A DNA stretch of 64,000 bases from Glandiceps talaboti (lineage: Eukaryota; Hemichordata; Enteropneusta; Spengelidae): contig NC_135567.1 in NCBI RefSeq assembly GCF_964340395.1, positions 582,383 to 646,382 of the forward strand, read 5' to 3'. Both the position numbers and the translations under genes were made by a program. The notes beneath the pieces are model-generated. The model did no database searches, had not been told where the DNA came from, and saw only the letters and a program-made list of their open reading frames with translations. Shown in pieces: positions 49,963 through 64,000 of the stretch; the first letter of the stretch is position 1; the number at the start of each line of letters is the position of its first letter.

Positions 49963-50038
49963 CTGTACACATACCAGAAGAGTTACTTTTTAATATAGTA
50001 TTTTATAATATAGTACTTTCTATTATAGTACTTTATAT

Positions 50039-50040
<2 letters not shown>

Positions 50041-50093
<53 letters not shown>

Positions 50094-50101
50094 CACACAC
50101 G

Positions 50102-50135
<34 letters not shown>

Positions 50136-50143
50136 CACACACC

Positions 50144-50194
<51 letters not shown>

Positions 50195-50246
50195 AGTGAG
50201 TGTGCATGCATGATTGCGCGCGTTTTCGTCCATCCATCCGTGTCTT

Positions 50247-50277
<31 letters not shown>

Positions 50278-50280
50278 GCC

Positions 50281-50319
<39 letters not shown>

Positions 50320-50340
50320 TCATCTGTCTCTGTCTGTCTG
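50041..50340. repeat. Compound microsatellite: CA, TA, TG, TCTG
   Basis: (CA)n about 50041-50120, (TA)n, a short CACACACCATATATATATATG turn, (TG)n about 50156-50190, then (TCTG)n about 50247-50340. The (CA)n and (TG)n runs flank the TA core as an inverted repeat that could extrude a cruciform. It lies about 80 bp upstream of the acceptor of exon 49787-49962. Confidence 0.95.
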
Positions 50341-50756
50341 TTCGTCTATCTATCTTACTTCTGTCTGTTTGTTTGTGTGTTTAGCTTTCTCTGTGACCAG
50401 AATCCCGTACAAATTTACAAATCATATTTACTATCTGTATACCATGTACGTCATTGAAGAGAAAGTAAAACAAAGCTAAAGTAACCATGATAGTGGTTGT
50501 TCTCCACTTAGTCAAGTCTGCCTCATATTAGTTGACAAAAGTCATGCTGAACCCCCAACTTTCACCTAACATCGTCCTGAACTGTGTGCGAGGACACCCT
50601 GTATCATTGCCATGTGCATTTGAATACAAAACAGTCTACCAGTCTAAACATTTGTCATGGTGATACTACCAAGTAATATTGCTTAAAAAGATTTATATCA
50701 GTGACAACACCAGCAATATCTTTTTATAGATATTGAATACTAAGATCCCTACATGT
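50341..50756. other. Single-copy intron sequence
   Basis: About 415 bp between the microsatellite and the 49-bp array. I looked for the missing upstream aminopeptidase exon on the minus strand and found no splice-bounded M1-like segment. Confidence 0.6.
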
Positions 50757-53700
50757 TTCTGTAATATTAATTTATATAGATTGACATAGTGAGACCACCA
50801 CAAGTCTCTCTAATATTAATTTATATAGATTGACATAGTGAGACCACCACAAGTCTCTCTAATATTAATTTATATAGATTGACATAGTGAGACCACCACA
50901 AGTCTCTCTAATATTGGTTTATATAGATTGACATAGTGAGACCACCAAAAGTCTCTCTAATATTAATTTATATAGATTGACATAGTGAGACCACCACAAG
51001 TCTCTCTAATATTAATTTATATAGATTGACATAGTGAGACCAACACAAGTCTCTCTAATATTAATTCATATAGATTGACATAGTGAGACCACCACAAGTC
51101 TCTCTAATATTAATTTATATAGATTGACATAGTGAGACCACCACAAGTCTCTCTAATATTAATCTATATAGATTGACATAGTCAGACCACCACAAGTCTC
51201 TCTAATATTAATCTATATAGATTGACATAGTGAGACCACCACAAGTCTCTCTAATATTAATTTATATAGATTGACATAGTGAGACCACCACAAGTCTCTC
51301 TAATATTAATTTATATAGATTGACATAGTGAGACCACCAAAAGACTCTCTAATATTAATTTATATAGATTGACATCGTGAGACCAACACAAGTCTCTCTA
51401 ATATTAATTTATATAGATTGACATAGTGAGACCACCAAAAGTCTCTCTAATATTAATCTATATAGATTGACATAGTGAGACCACCACAAGTCTCTCTAAT
51501 ATTAATCTATATAGATTGACATAGTGAGACCACCACAAGTCTCTCTAATATTAATTTATATAGATTGACATAGTGAGACCACCACAAGTCTCTCTAATAT
51601 TAATTTATATAGATTGACATAGTGAGACCACCACAAGTCTCTCTAATATTAATTTATATAGATTGACATAGTGAGACCCCCACAAGTCTCACTAATATTA
51701 ATTTATATAGATTGACATAGTGAGACCACCACAAGTCTCTCTAATATTAATTTATATAGATTGACATAGTGAGACCACCACAAGTCTCTCTAATATTAAT
51801 TTATATAGATTGACATAGTGAGACCACCACAAGTCTCTCTAATATTAATTTATATAGATTGACATAGTGAGACCACCACAAGTCTCTCTAATATTATTTT
51901 ATATAGATTGACATAGTGAGACCACCACAAGTCTCTCTAATATTAATCTATATAGATTGACATAGTGAGACCACCACAAGTCTCTCTAATATTAATTTAT
52001 ATAGATTGACATAGTGAGACCACCACAAGTCTCTCTAATATTAATTTATATAGATTGACATAGTGAGACCACCACAAGTCTCTCTAATATTAATTTTTAT
52101 AGATTGACATAGTGAGACCACCACAAGTCTCTCTAATATTAATTTTTATAGATTGACATAGTGAGACCACCACAAGTCTCTCTAATATTAATTTATATAG
52201 ATTGACATAGTGAGACCACCACAAGTCTCTCTAATATTGGTTTATATAGATTGATATAGTGAGACCACCACAAGTCTCTCTAATATTAATTTATATAGAT
52301 TGACATAGTGAGACCACCACAAGTCTCTCTAATATTGGTTTATATAGATTGACATAGTGAGACCACCACAAGTCTCTCTAATATTAATTTATATAGATTG
52401 ACATAGTGAGACCACCACAAGTCTCTCTAATATTGGTTTATATAGATTGATATAGTGAGACCACCACAAGTCTCTCTAATATTAATTTATATAGATTGAC
52501 ATAGTTAGACCACCACAAGTCTCTCTAATATCAATTTATATAGATTGACATAGTGAGACCACCACAAGTCTCTCTAATATCAATTTATATAGATTGACAT
52601 AGTGAGACCACCACAAGTCTCTCTAATATTAATTTTAATAGATTGACATAGTGTGACCACCACAAGTCTCTCTAATATTAATTTATATAGATTGACATAG
52701 TGAGACCACCACAAGTCTCTCTAATATTAATTTATATAGATTGACATAGTGAGACCACCACAAGTCTCTCTAATATTAATTTATATAGATTGACATAGTG
52801 AGACCACCACAAGTCTCTCTAATATTAATTTATATAGATTGACATAGTGAGACCACCACAAGTCTCTCAAATATTAATTTATATAGATTGACATAGTGTG
52901 ACCACCACAAGTCTCTCTAATACTAATTTATATAGATTGACATAGTGAGACCACCAAAAGTCTCTCTAATATTAATCTATATAGATTGACATAGTGAGAC
53001 CACCACAAGTCTCTCTAATATTAATTTATATAGATTGACATAGTGAGACCACCACAAGTCTCTCTAATATTAATTTATATAGATTGACATAGTCAGACCA
53101 CCACAAGTCTCTCTAATATTAATCTATATAGATTGACATAGTGAGACCACCACAAGTCTCTCTAATATTAATTTATATAGATTGACATAGTGAGACCACC
53201 ACAAGTCTCTCTAATATTAATTTATATAGATTGACATAGTGAGACCACCAAAAGTCTCTCTAATATTAATTTATATAGATTGACATAGTGAGACCACCAC
53301 AAGTCTCTCTAATATTAATTTATATAGATTGACATAGTGAGACCACCAAAAGTCTCTCTAATATTAATCTATATAGATTGACATAGTGAGACCACCACAA
53401 GTCTCTCTAATATTAATCTATATAGATTGACATAGTGAGACCACCACAAGTCTCTCTAATATTAATTTATATAGATTGACATAGTGAGACCACCACAAGT
53501 CTCTCTAATATTAATTTATATAGATTGACATAGTGAGACCACCACAAGTCTCTCTAATATTAATTTATATAGATTGACATAGTGAGACCCCCACAAGTCT
53601 CACTAATATTAATTTATATAGATTGACATAGTGAGACCACCACAAGTCTCTCTAATATTAATTTATATAGATTGACATAGTGAGACCACCACAAGTCTCT

Positions 53701-56700
53701 CTAATATTAATTTATATAGATTGACATAGTGAGACCACCACAAGTCTCTCTAATATTAATTTATATAGATTGACATAGTGAGACCACCACAAGTCTCTCT
53801 AATATTATTTTATATAGATTGACATAGTGAGACCACCACAAGTCTCTCTAATATTAATCTATATAGATTGACATAGTGAGACCACCACAAGTCTCTCTAA
53901 TATTAATTTATATAGATTGACATAGTGAGACCACCACAAGTCTCTCTAATATTAATTTATATAGATTGACATAGTGAGACCACCACAAGTCTCTCTAATA
54001 TTAATTTTTATAGATTGACATAGTGAGACCACCACAAGTCTCTCTAATATTAATTTTTATAGATTGACATAGTGAGACCACCACAAGTCTCTCTAATATT
54101 AATTTATATAGATTGACATAGTGAGACCACCACAAGTCTCTCTAATATTGGTTTATATAGATTGATATAGTGAGACCACCACAAGTCTCTCTAATATTAA
54201 TTTATATAGATTGACATAGTGAGACCACCACAAGTCTCTCTAATATTGGTTTATATAGATTGACATAGTGAGACCACCACAAGTCTCTCTAATATTAATT
54301 TATATAGATTGACATAGTGAGACCACCACAAGTCTCTCTAATATTGGTTTATATAGATTGATATAGTGAGACCACCACAAGTCTCTCTAATATTAATTTA
54401 TATAGATTGACATAGTTAGACCACCACAAGTCTCTCTAATATCAATTTATATAGATTGACATAGTGAGACCACCACAAGTCTCTCTAATATCAATTTATA
54501 TAGATTGACATAGTGAGACCACCACAAGTCTCTCTAATATTAATTTTAATAGATTGACATAGTGTGACCACCACAAGTCTCTCTAATATTAATTTATATA
54601 GATTGACATAGTGAGACCACCACAAGTCTCTCTAATATTAATTTATATAGATTGACATAGTGAGACCACCACAAGTCTCTCTAATATTAATTTATATAGA
54701 TTGACATAGTGAGACCACCACAAGTCTCTCTAATATTAATTTATATAGATTGACATAGTGAGACCACCACAAATCTCTCAAATATTAATTTATATAGATT
54801 GACATAGTGTGACCACCACAAGTCTCTCTAATACTAATTTATATAGATTGACATAGTGAGACCACCAAAAGTCTCTCTAATATTAATCTATATAGATTGA
54901 CATAGTGAGACCACCACAAGTCTCTCTAATATTAATTTATATAGATTGACATAGTGAGACCACCACAAGTCTCTCTAATATTAATTTATATAGATTGACA
55001 TAGTGAGACCACCACAAGTCTCTCTAATATTGGTTTATATAGATTGACATAGTGAGACCACCACAAGTCTCTCTAATATTAATTTATATAGATTGACATA
55101 GTGAGACCACCACAAGTCTCTCTAATATTAATTTATATAGATTGACATAGTGAGACCACCACAAGTCTCTCTAATATTGGTTTATATAGATTGACATAGT
55201 GAGACCACCACAAGTCTCTCTAATATTAATTTATATAGATTGACATAGTGAGACCAACACAAGTCTCTCTAATATTAATTTATATAGATTGACATAGTGA
55301 GACCACCACAAGTCTCTCTAATATTGGTTTATATAGATTGACATAGTGAGACCACCACAAGTCTCTCTAATATTAATTTATATAGATTGACATAGTGAGA
55401 CCACCACAAGTCTCTCTAATATTAATTTATATAGATTGACATAGTGAGACCACCACAAGTCTCTCTAACATTAATTTATATAGATTGACATAGTGAGACC
55501 ACCACAAGTCTCTCTAATATTAATTTATATAGATTGACATAGTGTGACCACCACAAGTCTCTCTAATATTAATTTATATAGATTGACATAGTGAGACCAC
55601 CACAAGTCTCTCTAATATTAATTTATATAGATTGACATAGTGAGACCACCACAAGTCTCTCTAATATTAATTTATATAGATTGACATAGTGAGACCACCA
55701 CAAGTCTCTCTAATATTAATTTATATAGATTGACATAGTGTGACCACCACAAGTCTCTCTAATATTAATTTATATAGATTGACATAGTGAGACCACCACA
55801 AGTCTCTCTAATATTAATTTATATAGATTGACATAGTGAGACCACCACAAGTCTCTCTAATATTAATTTATATAGATTGACATAGTGAGACCCACAGTCT
55901 CTCTAATATTGGTTTATATAGATTGACATAGTGAGACCACCACAAGTCTCTCTAATATTGGTTTATATAGATTGACATAGTGAGACCACCACAAGTCTCT
56001 CTAATATTAATTTATATAGATTGACATAGTGAGACCACCACAAGTCTCTCTAATATTAATTTATATAGATTGACATAGTGAGACCACCACAAGTCTCTCT
56101 AATATTAATTTATATAGATTGACATAGTGAGACCACCACAAGTCTCTCTAATATTAATTTATATAGATTGACATAGTGAGACCACCACAAGTCTCTCTAA
56201 TATTAATTTATATAGATTGACATAGTGAGACCACCACAAGTCTCTCTAATATTGGTTTATATAGATTGACATAGTGAGACCACCACAAGTCTCTCTAATA
56301 TTAATTTATATAGATTGACATAGTGAGACCACCACAAGTCTCTCTAATATTGGTTTATATAGATTGACATAGTGAGACCACCACAAGTCTCTCTAATATT
56401 GGTTTATATAGATTGACATAGTGAGACCACCACAAGTCTCTCTAATATTAATTTATATAGATTGACATAGTGAGACCACCACAAGTCTCTCTAATATTAA
56501 TTTATATAGATTGACATAGTGAGACCACCACAAGTCTCTCTAATATTGGTTTATATAGATTGACATAGTGAGACCACCACAAGTCTCTCTAATATTAATT
56601 TATATAGATTGACATAGTGAGACCACCACAAGTCTCTCTAATATTGGTTTATATAGATTGATATAGTGAGACCACCACAAGTCTCTCTAATATTGGTTTA

Positions 56701-59700
56701 TATAGATTGACATAGTGAGACCACCACAAGTCTCTCTAATATTAATTTATATAGATTGACATAGTGAGACCACCACAAGTCTCTCTAATATTAATTTATA
56801 TAGATTGACATAGTGAGACCACCACAAGTCTCTCTAATATTGGTTTATATAGATTGACATAGTGAGACCACCACAAGTCTCTCTAATATTAATTTATATA
56901 GATTGACATAGTGAGACCACCACAAGTCTCTCTAATATTAATTTATATAGATTGACATAGTGAGACCACCACAAGTCTCTCTAATATTAATTTATATAGA
57001 TTGACATAGTGAGACCACCACAAGTCTCTCTAATATTAATTTATATAGATTGACATAGTGAGACCACCACAAGTCTCTCTAATATTAATTTATATAGATT
57101 GACATAGTGAGACCACCACAAGTCTCTCTAATATTAATTTATATAGATTGACATAGTGAGACCACCACAAGTCTCTCTAATATTGGTTTATATAGATTGA
57201 CATAGTGAGACCACCACAAGTCTCTCTAATATTAATTTATATAGATTGACATAGTGAGACCACCACAAGTCTCTCTAATATTAATTTATATAGATTGACA
57301 TAGTGAGACCACCACAAGTCTCTCTAATATTGGTTTATATAGATTGACATAGTGAGACCACCACAAGTCTCTCTAATATTAATTTATATAGATTGACATA
57401 GTGAGACCAACACAAGTCTCTCTAATATTAATTTATATAGATTGACATAGTGAGACCACCACAAGTCTCTCTAATATTGGTTTATATAGATTGACATAGT
57501 GAGACCACCACAAGTCTCTCTAATATTAATTTATATAGATTGACATAGTGAGACCACCACAAGTCTTCTAATATTGGTTTATATAGATTGACATAGTGAG
57601 ACCACCACAAGTCTCTCTAATATTAATTTATATAGATTGACATAGTGAGACCAACACAAGTCTCTCTAATATTAATTTATATAGATTGACATAGTGAGAC
57701 CACCACAAGTCTCTCTAATATTGGTTTATATAGATTGACATAGTGAGACCACCACAAGTCTCTCTAATATTAATTTATATAGATTGACATAGTGAGACCA
57801 CCACAAGTCTCTCTAATATTAATTTATATAGATTGACATAGTGAGACCACCACAAGTCTCTCTAACATTAATTTATATAGATTGACATAGTGAGACCACC
57901 ACAAGTCTCTCTAATATTAATTTATATAGATTGACATAGTGTGACCACCACAAGTCTCTCTAATATTAATTTATATAGATTGACATAGTGAGACCAACAC
58001 AAGTCTCTCTAATATTAATTTATATAGATTGACATAGTGAGACCACCACAAGTCTCTCTAATATTAATTTATATAGATTGACATAGTGTGACCACCACAA
58101 GTCTCTCTAATATTAATTTATATAGATTGACATAGTGAGACCACCACAAGTCTCTCTAATATTAATTTATATAGATTGACATAGTGAGACCACCACAAGT
58201 CTCTCTAATATTAATTTATATAGATTGACATAGTGAGACCACCACAAGTCTCTCTAATATTAATTTATATAGATTGACATAGTGAGACCACCACAAGTCT
58301 CTCTAATATTAATTTATATAGATTGACATAGTGAGACCACCACAAGTCTCTCTAATATTAATTTATATAGATTGACATAGTGAGACCACCACAAGTCTCT
58401 CTAATATTAATTTATATAGATTGACATAGTGAGACCACCACAAGTCTCTCTAATATTGGTTTATATAGATTGACATAGTGAGACCACCACAAGTCTCTCT
58501 AATATTAATTTATATAGATTGACATAGTGAGACCACCACAAGTCTCTCTAATATTGGTTTATATAGATTGACATAGTGAGACCACCACAAGTCTCTCTAA
58601 TATTGGTTTATATAGATTGACATAGTGAGACCACCACAAGTCTCTCTAATATTAATTTATATAGATTGACATAGTGAGACCACCACAAGTCTCTCTAATA
58701 TTAATTTATATAGATTGACATAGTGAGACCACCACAAGTCTCTCTAATATTGGTTTATATAGATTGACATAGTGAGACCACCACAAGTCTCTCTAATATT
58801 AATTTATATAGATTGACATAGTGAGACCACCACAAGTCTCTCTAATATTGGTTTATATAGATTGATATAGTGAGACCACCACAAGTCTCTCTAATATTGG
58901 TTTATATAGATTGACATAGTGAGACCACCACAAGTCTCTCTAATATTAATTTATATAGATTGACATAGTGAGACCACCACAAGTCTCTCTAATATTAATT
59001 TATATAGATTGACATAGTGAGACCACCACAAGTCTCTCTAATATTGGTTTATATAGATTGACATAGTGAGACCACCACAAGTCTCTCTAATATTAATTTA
59101 TATAGATTGACATAGTGAGACCACCACAAGTCTCTCTAATATTAATTTATATAGATTGACATAGTGAGACCACCACAAGTCTCTCTAATATTAATTTATA
59201 TAGATTGACATAGTGAGACCACCACAAGTCTCTCTAATATTAATTTTTATAGATTGACATAGTGAGACCACCACAAGTCTCTCTAATATTAATTTATATA
59301 GATTGACATAGTGAGACCACCACAAGTCTCTCTAATATTAATTTATATAGATTGACATAGTGAGACCACCACAAGTCTCTCTAATATTAATTTATATAGA
59401 TTGACATAGTGAGACCACCACAAGTCTCTCTAATATTAATTTATATAGATTGACATAGTGAGACCACCACAAGTCTCTCTAATATTATTTTATATAGATT
59501 GACATAGTGAGACCACCACAAGTCTCTCTAATATTAATCTATATAGATTGACATAGTGAGACCACCACAAGTCTCTCTAATATTAATTTATATAGATTGA
59601 CATAGTGAGACCACCACAAGTCTCTCTAATATTAATTTATATAGATTGACATAGTGAGACCACCACAAGTCTCTCTAATATTAATTTTTATAGATTGACA

Positions 59701-62700
59701 TAGTGAGACCACCACAAGTCTCTCTAATATTAATTTTTATAGATTGACATAGTGAGACCACCACAAGTCTCTCTAATATTAATTTATATAGATTGACATA
59801 GTGAGACCACCACAAGTCTCTCTAATATTGGTTTATATAGATTGATATAGTGAGACCACCACAAGTCTCTCTAATATTAATTTATATAGATTGACATAGT
59901 GAGACCACCACAAGTCTCTCTAATATTGGTTTATATAGATTGACATAGTGAGACCACCACAAGTCTCTCTAATATTAATTTATATAGATTGACATAGTGA
60001 GACCACCACAAGTCTCTCTAATATTGGTTTATATAGATTGATATAGTGAGACCACCACAAGTCTCTCTAATATTAATTTATATAGATTGACATAGTTAGA
60101 CCACCACAAGTCTCTCTAATATCAATTTATATAGATTGACATAGTGAGACCACCACAAGTCTCTCTAATATCAATTTATATAGATTGACATAGTGAGACC
60201 ACCACAAGTCTCTCTAATATTAATTTTAATAGATTGACATAGTGTGACCACCACAAGTCTCTCTAATATTAATTTATATAGATTGACATAGTGAGACCAC
60301 CACAAGTCTCTCTAATATTAATTTATATAGATTGACATGGTGAGACCACCACAAGTCTCTCTAATATTAATTTATATAGATTGACATAGTGAGACCACCA
60401 CAAGCCTCTCTAATATTGGTTTATATAGATTGACATAGTGAGACCACCACAAGTCTCTCTAATATTAATTTATATAGATTGACATAGTGAGACCACCACA
60501 AGTCTCTCTAATATTGGTTTATATAGATTGACATAGTGAGACCACCACAAGTCTCTCTAATATTGGTTTATATAGATTGACATAGTGAGACCACCACAAG
60601 TCTCTCTAATATTAATTTATATAGATTGACATAGTGAGACCACCACAAGTCTCTCTAATATTAATTTATATAGATTGACATAGTGAGACCACCACAAGTC
60701 TCTCTAATATTGGTTTATATAGATTGACATAGTGAGACCACCACAAGTCTCTCTAATATTAATTTATATAGATTGACATAGTGAGACCACCACAAGTCTC
60801 TCTAATATTGGTTTATATAGATTGATATAGTGAGACCACCACAAGTCTCTCTAATATTGGTTTATATAGATTGACATAGTGAGACCACCACAAGTCTCTC
60901 TAATATTAATTTATATAGATTGACATAGTGAGACCACCACAAGTCTCTCTAATATTAATTTATATAGATTGACATAGTGAGACCACCACAAGTCTCTCTA
61001 ATATTGGTTTATATAGATTGACATAGTGAGACCACCACAAGTCTCTCTAATATTAATTTATATAGATTGACATAGTGAGACCACCACAAGTCTCTCTAAT
61101 ATTAATTTATATAGATTGACATAGTGAGACCACCACAAGTCTCTCTAATATTAATTTATATAGATTGACATAGTGAGACCACCACAAGTCTCTCTAATAT
61201 TAATTTATATAGATTGACATAGTGAGACCACCACAAGTCTCTCTAATATTAATTTTTATAGATTGACATAGTGAGACCACCACAAGTCTCTCTAATATTA
61301 ATTTATATAGATTGACATAGTGAGACCACCACAAGTCTCTCTAATATTAATTTATATAGATTGACATAGTGAGACCACCACAAGTCTCTCTAATATTAAT
61401 TTATATAGATTGACATAGTGAGACCACCACAAGTCTCTCTAATATTAATTTATATAGATTGACATAGTGAGACCACCACAAGTCTCTCTAATATTGGTTT
61501 ATATAGATTGACATAGTGAGACCACCACAAGTCTCTCTAATATTAATTTATATAGATTGACATAGTGAGACCACCACAAGTCTCTCTAATATTGGTTTAT
61601 ATAGATTGACATAGTGAGACCACCACAAGTCTCTCTAATATTGGTTTATATAGATTGACATAGTGAGACCACCACAAGTCTCTCTAATATTAATTTATAT
61701 AGATTGACATAGTGAGACCACCACAAGTCTCTCTAATATTAATTTATATAGATTGACATAGTGAGACCACCACAAGTCTCTCTAATATTGGTTTATATAG
61801 ATTGACATAGTGAGACCACCACAAGTCTCTCTAATATTAATTTATATAGATTGACATAGTGAGACCACCACAAGTCTCTCTAATATTGGTTTATATAGAT
61901 TGATATAGTGAGACCACCACAAGTCTCTCTAATATTGGTTTATATAGATTGACATAGTGAGACCACCACAAGTCTCTCTAATATTAATTTATATAGATTG
62001 ACATAGTGAGACCACCACAAGTCTCTCTAATATTAATTTATATAGATTGACATAGTGAGACCACCACAAGTCTCTCTAATATTGGTTTATATAGATTGAC
62101 ATAGTGAGACCACCACAAGTCTCTCTAATATTAATTTATATAGATTGACATAGTGAGACCACCACAAGTCTCTCTAATATTAATTTATATAGATTGACAT
62201 AGTGAGACCACCACAAGTCTCTCTAATATTAATTTATATAGATTGACATAGTGAGACCACCACAAGTCTCTCTAATATTAATTTATATAGATTGACATAG
62301 TGAGACCACCACAAGTCTCTCTAATATTAATTTTTATAGATTGACATAGTGAGACCACCACAAGTCTCTCTAATATTAATTTATATAGATTGACATAGTG
62401 AGACCACCACAAGTCTCTCTAATATTAATTTATATAGATTGACATAGTGAGACCACCACAAGTCTCTCTAATATTAATTTATATAGATTGACATAGTGAG
62501 ACCACCACAAGTCTCTCTAATACTAATTTATATAGATTGACATAGTGAGACCACCACAAGTCTCTCTAATATTGGTTTATATAGATTGACATAATGAGAC
62601 CACCACAAGTCTCTCTAATATTAATTTATATAGATTGACATAGTGTGACCACCACAAGTCTCTCTAATATTAATCTATATAGATTGACATAGTGAGACCA

Positions 62701-63112
62701 CCACAAGTCTCTCTAATATTAATTTATATAGATTGACATAGTGAGACCCCCACAAGTCTCTCTAATATTAATTTATATAGATTGACATAGTGAGACCAAC
62801 ACAAGTCTCTCTAATATTAATTTATATAGATTGACATAGTGAGACCACCACAAGTCTCTCTAATATTAATTTTTATAGATTGACATAGTGAGACCACCAC
62901 AAGTCTCTCTAATATCAATTTATATAGATTGACATAGTGAGACCCCCACAAGTCTCTCTAATATTAATTTATATAGATTGACATAGTGAGACCAACACAA
63001 GTCTCTCTAATATTAATTTATATAGATTGACATAGTGAGACCACCACAAGTCTCTCTAATATTAATTTATATAGATTGACATAGTGAGACCACCACAAGT
63101 CTCTCTAATATT
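50757..63112. repeat. 49-bp satellite array, about 252 copies
   Basis: The unit is TTAATTTATATAGATTGACA, TAGTGAGACCACCACAAGTC, TCTCTAATA. GATTGACATAG occurs first at 50779 and last at 63074, 12295 = 251 x 49 - 4; the 4 bp are two small deletions near 55890 and 57565. The commonest variant units have TTGGTTTATA instead of TTAATTTATA, or GATATAGTG. A 39-unit block (1911 bp) is duplicated head to tail (about 51130-53040 and 53041-54950), and part of it recurs near 59480-60250. The array sits in the aminopeptidase intron upstream of exon 49787-49962. Confidence 0.97.
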
Positions 63113-63400
63113 GCACTTGTGAATGTTTGTCTAGGGAAATTTAAGGGGGTGGGGTTAATGTTGTCCTAAACGAACGATGGTCGCTTATTGAGCTTGTGCG
63201 ATCGTCCCCAATGGACTTTTGAGTGATTTGGTGTCGATTTGCAGCAAGTATGTATGCAAAACTAAACAGACACGCGCTACGATCATTGCTACCGTTAGTA
63301 TAGTGCGATTCCAAATCGAATCTTTCAGAGATATTTTAATATAGACCATACTGGTATCAAGATTACCGTGGAGAGGAAGGGACATAGACAGTGGATAGGG

Positions 63401-63402
<2 letters not shown>
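63113..63402. other. Single-copy intron sequence
   Basis: About 290 bp between the 49-bp array and a microsatellite. No M1-like coding segment was seen on the minus strand. Confidence 0.6.
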
Positions 63403-63465
<63 letters not shown>

Positions 63466-63718
63466 TACACACATACACACATACACACATACACACATAC
63501 ATACACACATACATACACACACATACACACATACACACATACACACATACATACACACATACATACACACACACATACACACACACACATACATACATAC
63601 ATACATACACACACATACATACATACATACATACATACATACATACATACATACATACATACATACATACATACACATACATACATACATACATACATAC
63701 ATACATACATACATACTG

Positions 63719-63749
<31 letters not shown>

Positions 63750-63756
63750 CATACAT

Positions 63757-63796
<40 letters not shown>

Positions 63797-63889
63797 ACAT
63801 ACATACATACATACATACATACATACATACATACATACATACATACATACATACATACATACATACATACATACATACATACATACATA
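63403..63889. repeat. (CA)n and (CATA)n compound microsatellite
   Basis: (CA)n first, then mixed (CATACACA)n, then long (CATA)n with one CTGTTACATA interruption near 63717 and a short (CA)n near 63774-63795. Thr-His, Tyr-Ile and Met-Tyr-Val-Cys frames on both strands are artefacts. The remaining 110 bp to the edge is G/A-rich and then AT-rich, with nothing recognised. Confidence 0.97.
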
Positions 63890-64000
63890 GGATAGAAAGA
63901 GGGGGATATAGAGAAAGAAGGGAGAGAGGGGGGGGGATAACAACTGAAAATGGCGACATTATTAATGATATTTTTATGATATTTTAATATCCAAAACTTT

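Noticed and set aside
50341-50756. Possible upstream aminopeptidase exon
   Set aside because: No M1-like residues bounded by splice sites on the minus strand; the same holds for 63113-63402.

Overview
The window looks like a gene-poor, repeat-choked stretch of an animal genome, probably a marine invertebrate. The evidence is GT-AG introns, a spliced M1 aminopeptidase, LINE and Penelope-like remnants, a TIR transposon family, and long (TCTG)n, (CATA)n and (CA)n tracts. The species cannot be fixed from the sequence. By my hand count about 74% of the 64 kb is minisatellite or satellite DNA, in about a dozen unrelated arrays with units of 27 to 74 bp. Microsatellites add about 3%. Recognisable coding sequence is only about 1.8 kb.

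Layout: 1-6733 is a 44-bp array, joined without spacer to a 27-bp array (6734-13935). Both appear to lie in the last intron of a plus-strand gene whose terminal coding exon is 13959-14341. About 80 bp after its stop a 31-bp array starts (14421-24131, about 313 units), joined directly to a small 52-bp array carrying perfect CRE palindromes. A truncated transposon copy (24401-25345) and a 54-bp array (25567-26268) fill the gap between two convergent genes.

From 49962 down to 27066 on the minus strand lies the 3' half of an ANPEP/ENPEP-like M1 zinc aminopeptidase. I traced ten coding positions with matching splice phases (442 residues plus stop). They cover the end of the catalytic region, the beta-sandwich domain and the whole ERAP1_C-type helical domain. 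The HExxH active-site exons must lie upstream, beyond 64000. The next-to-last position has two homologous 82-bp exons (28490-28571 and 27676-27757) that look mutually exclusive.

Most larger introns of this gene carry their own private array: 49 bp x 252 (50757-63112), a CAC/CAG-rich array (47800-49160), 74 bp x 65 (42808-47620), 64 bp x 49 (33795-36925), 61 bp x 13 (29577-30368) and 37 bp x 10 (27758-28126). Two of these were built from the gene's own splice boundaries. The 74-bp unit is a decayed copy of the 3' part of exon 47619-47758 together with its splice donor. The 37-bp unit is a copy of the splice acceptor of exon 27676-27757. Several microsatellites also begin within 10-40 bp of splice donors. 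This splice-site-anchored tandem amplification, together with the mutually exclusive exon pair, is the most interesting content of the window. No tRNA, rRNA, CRISPR or bacterial-type feature was seen.
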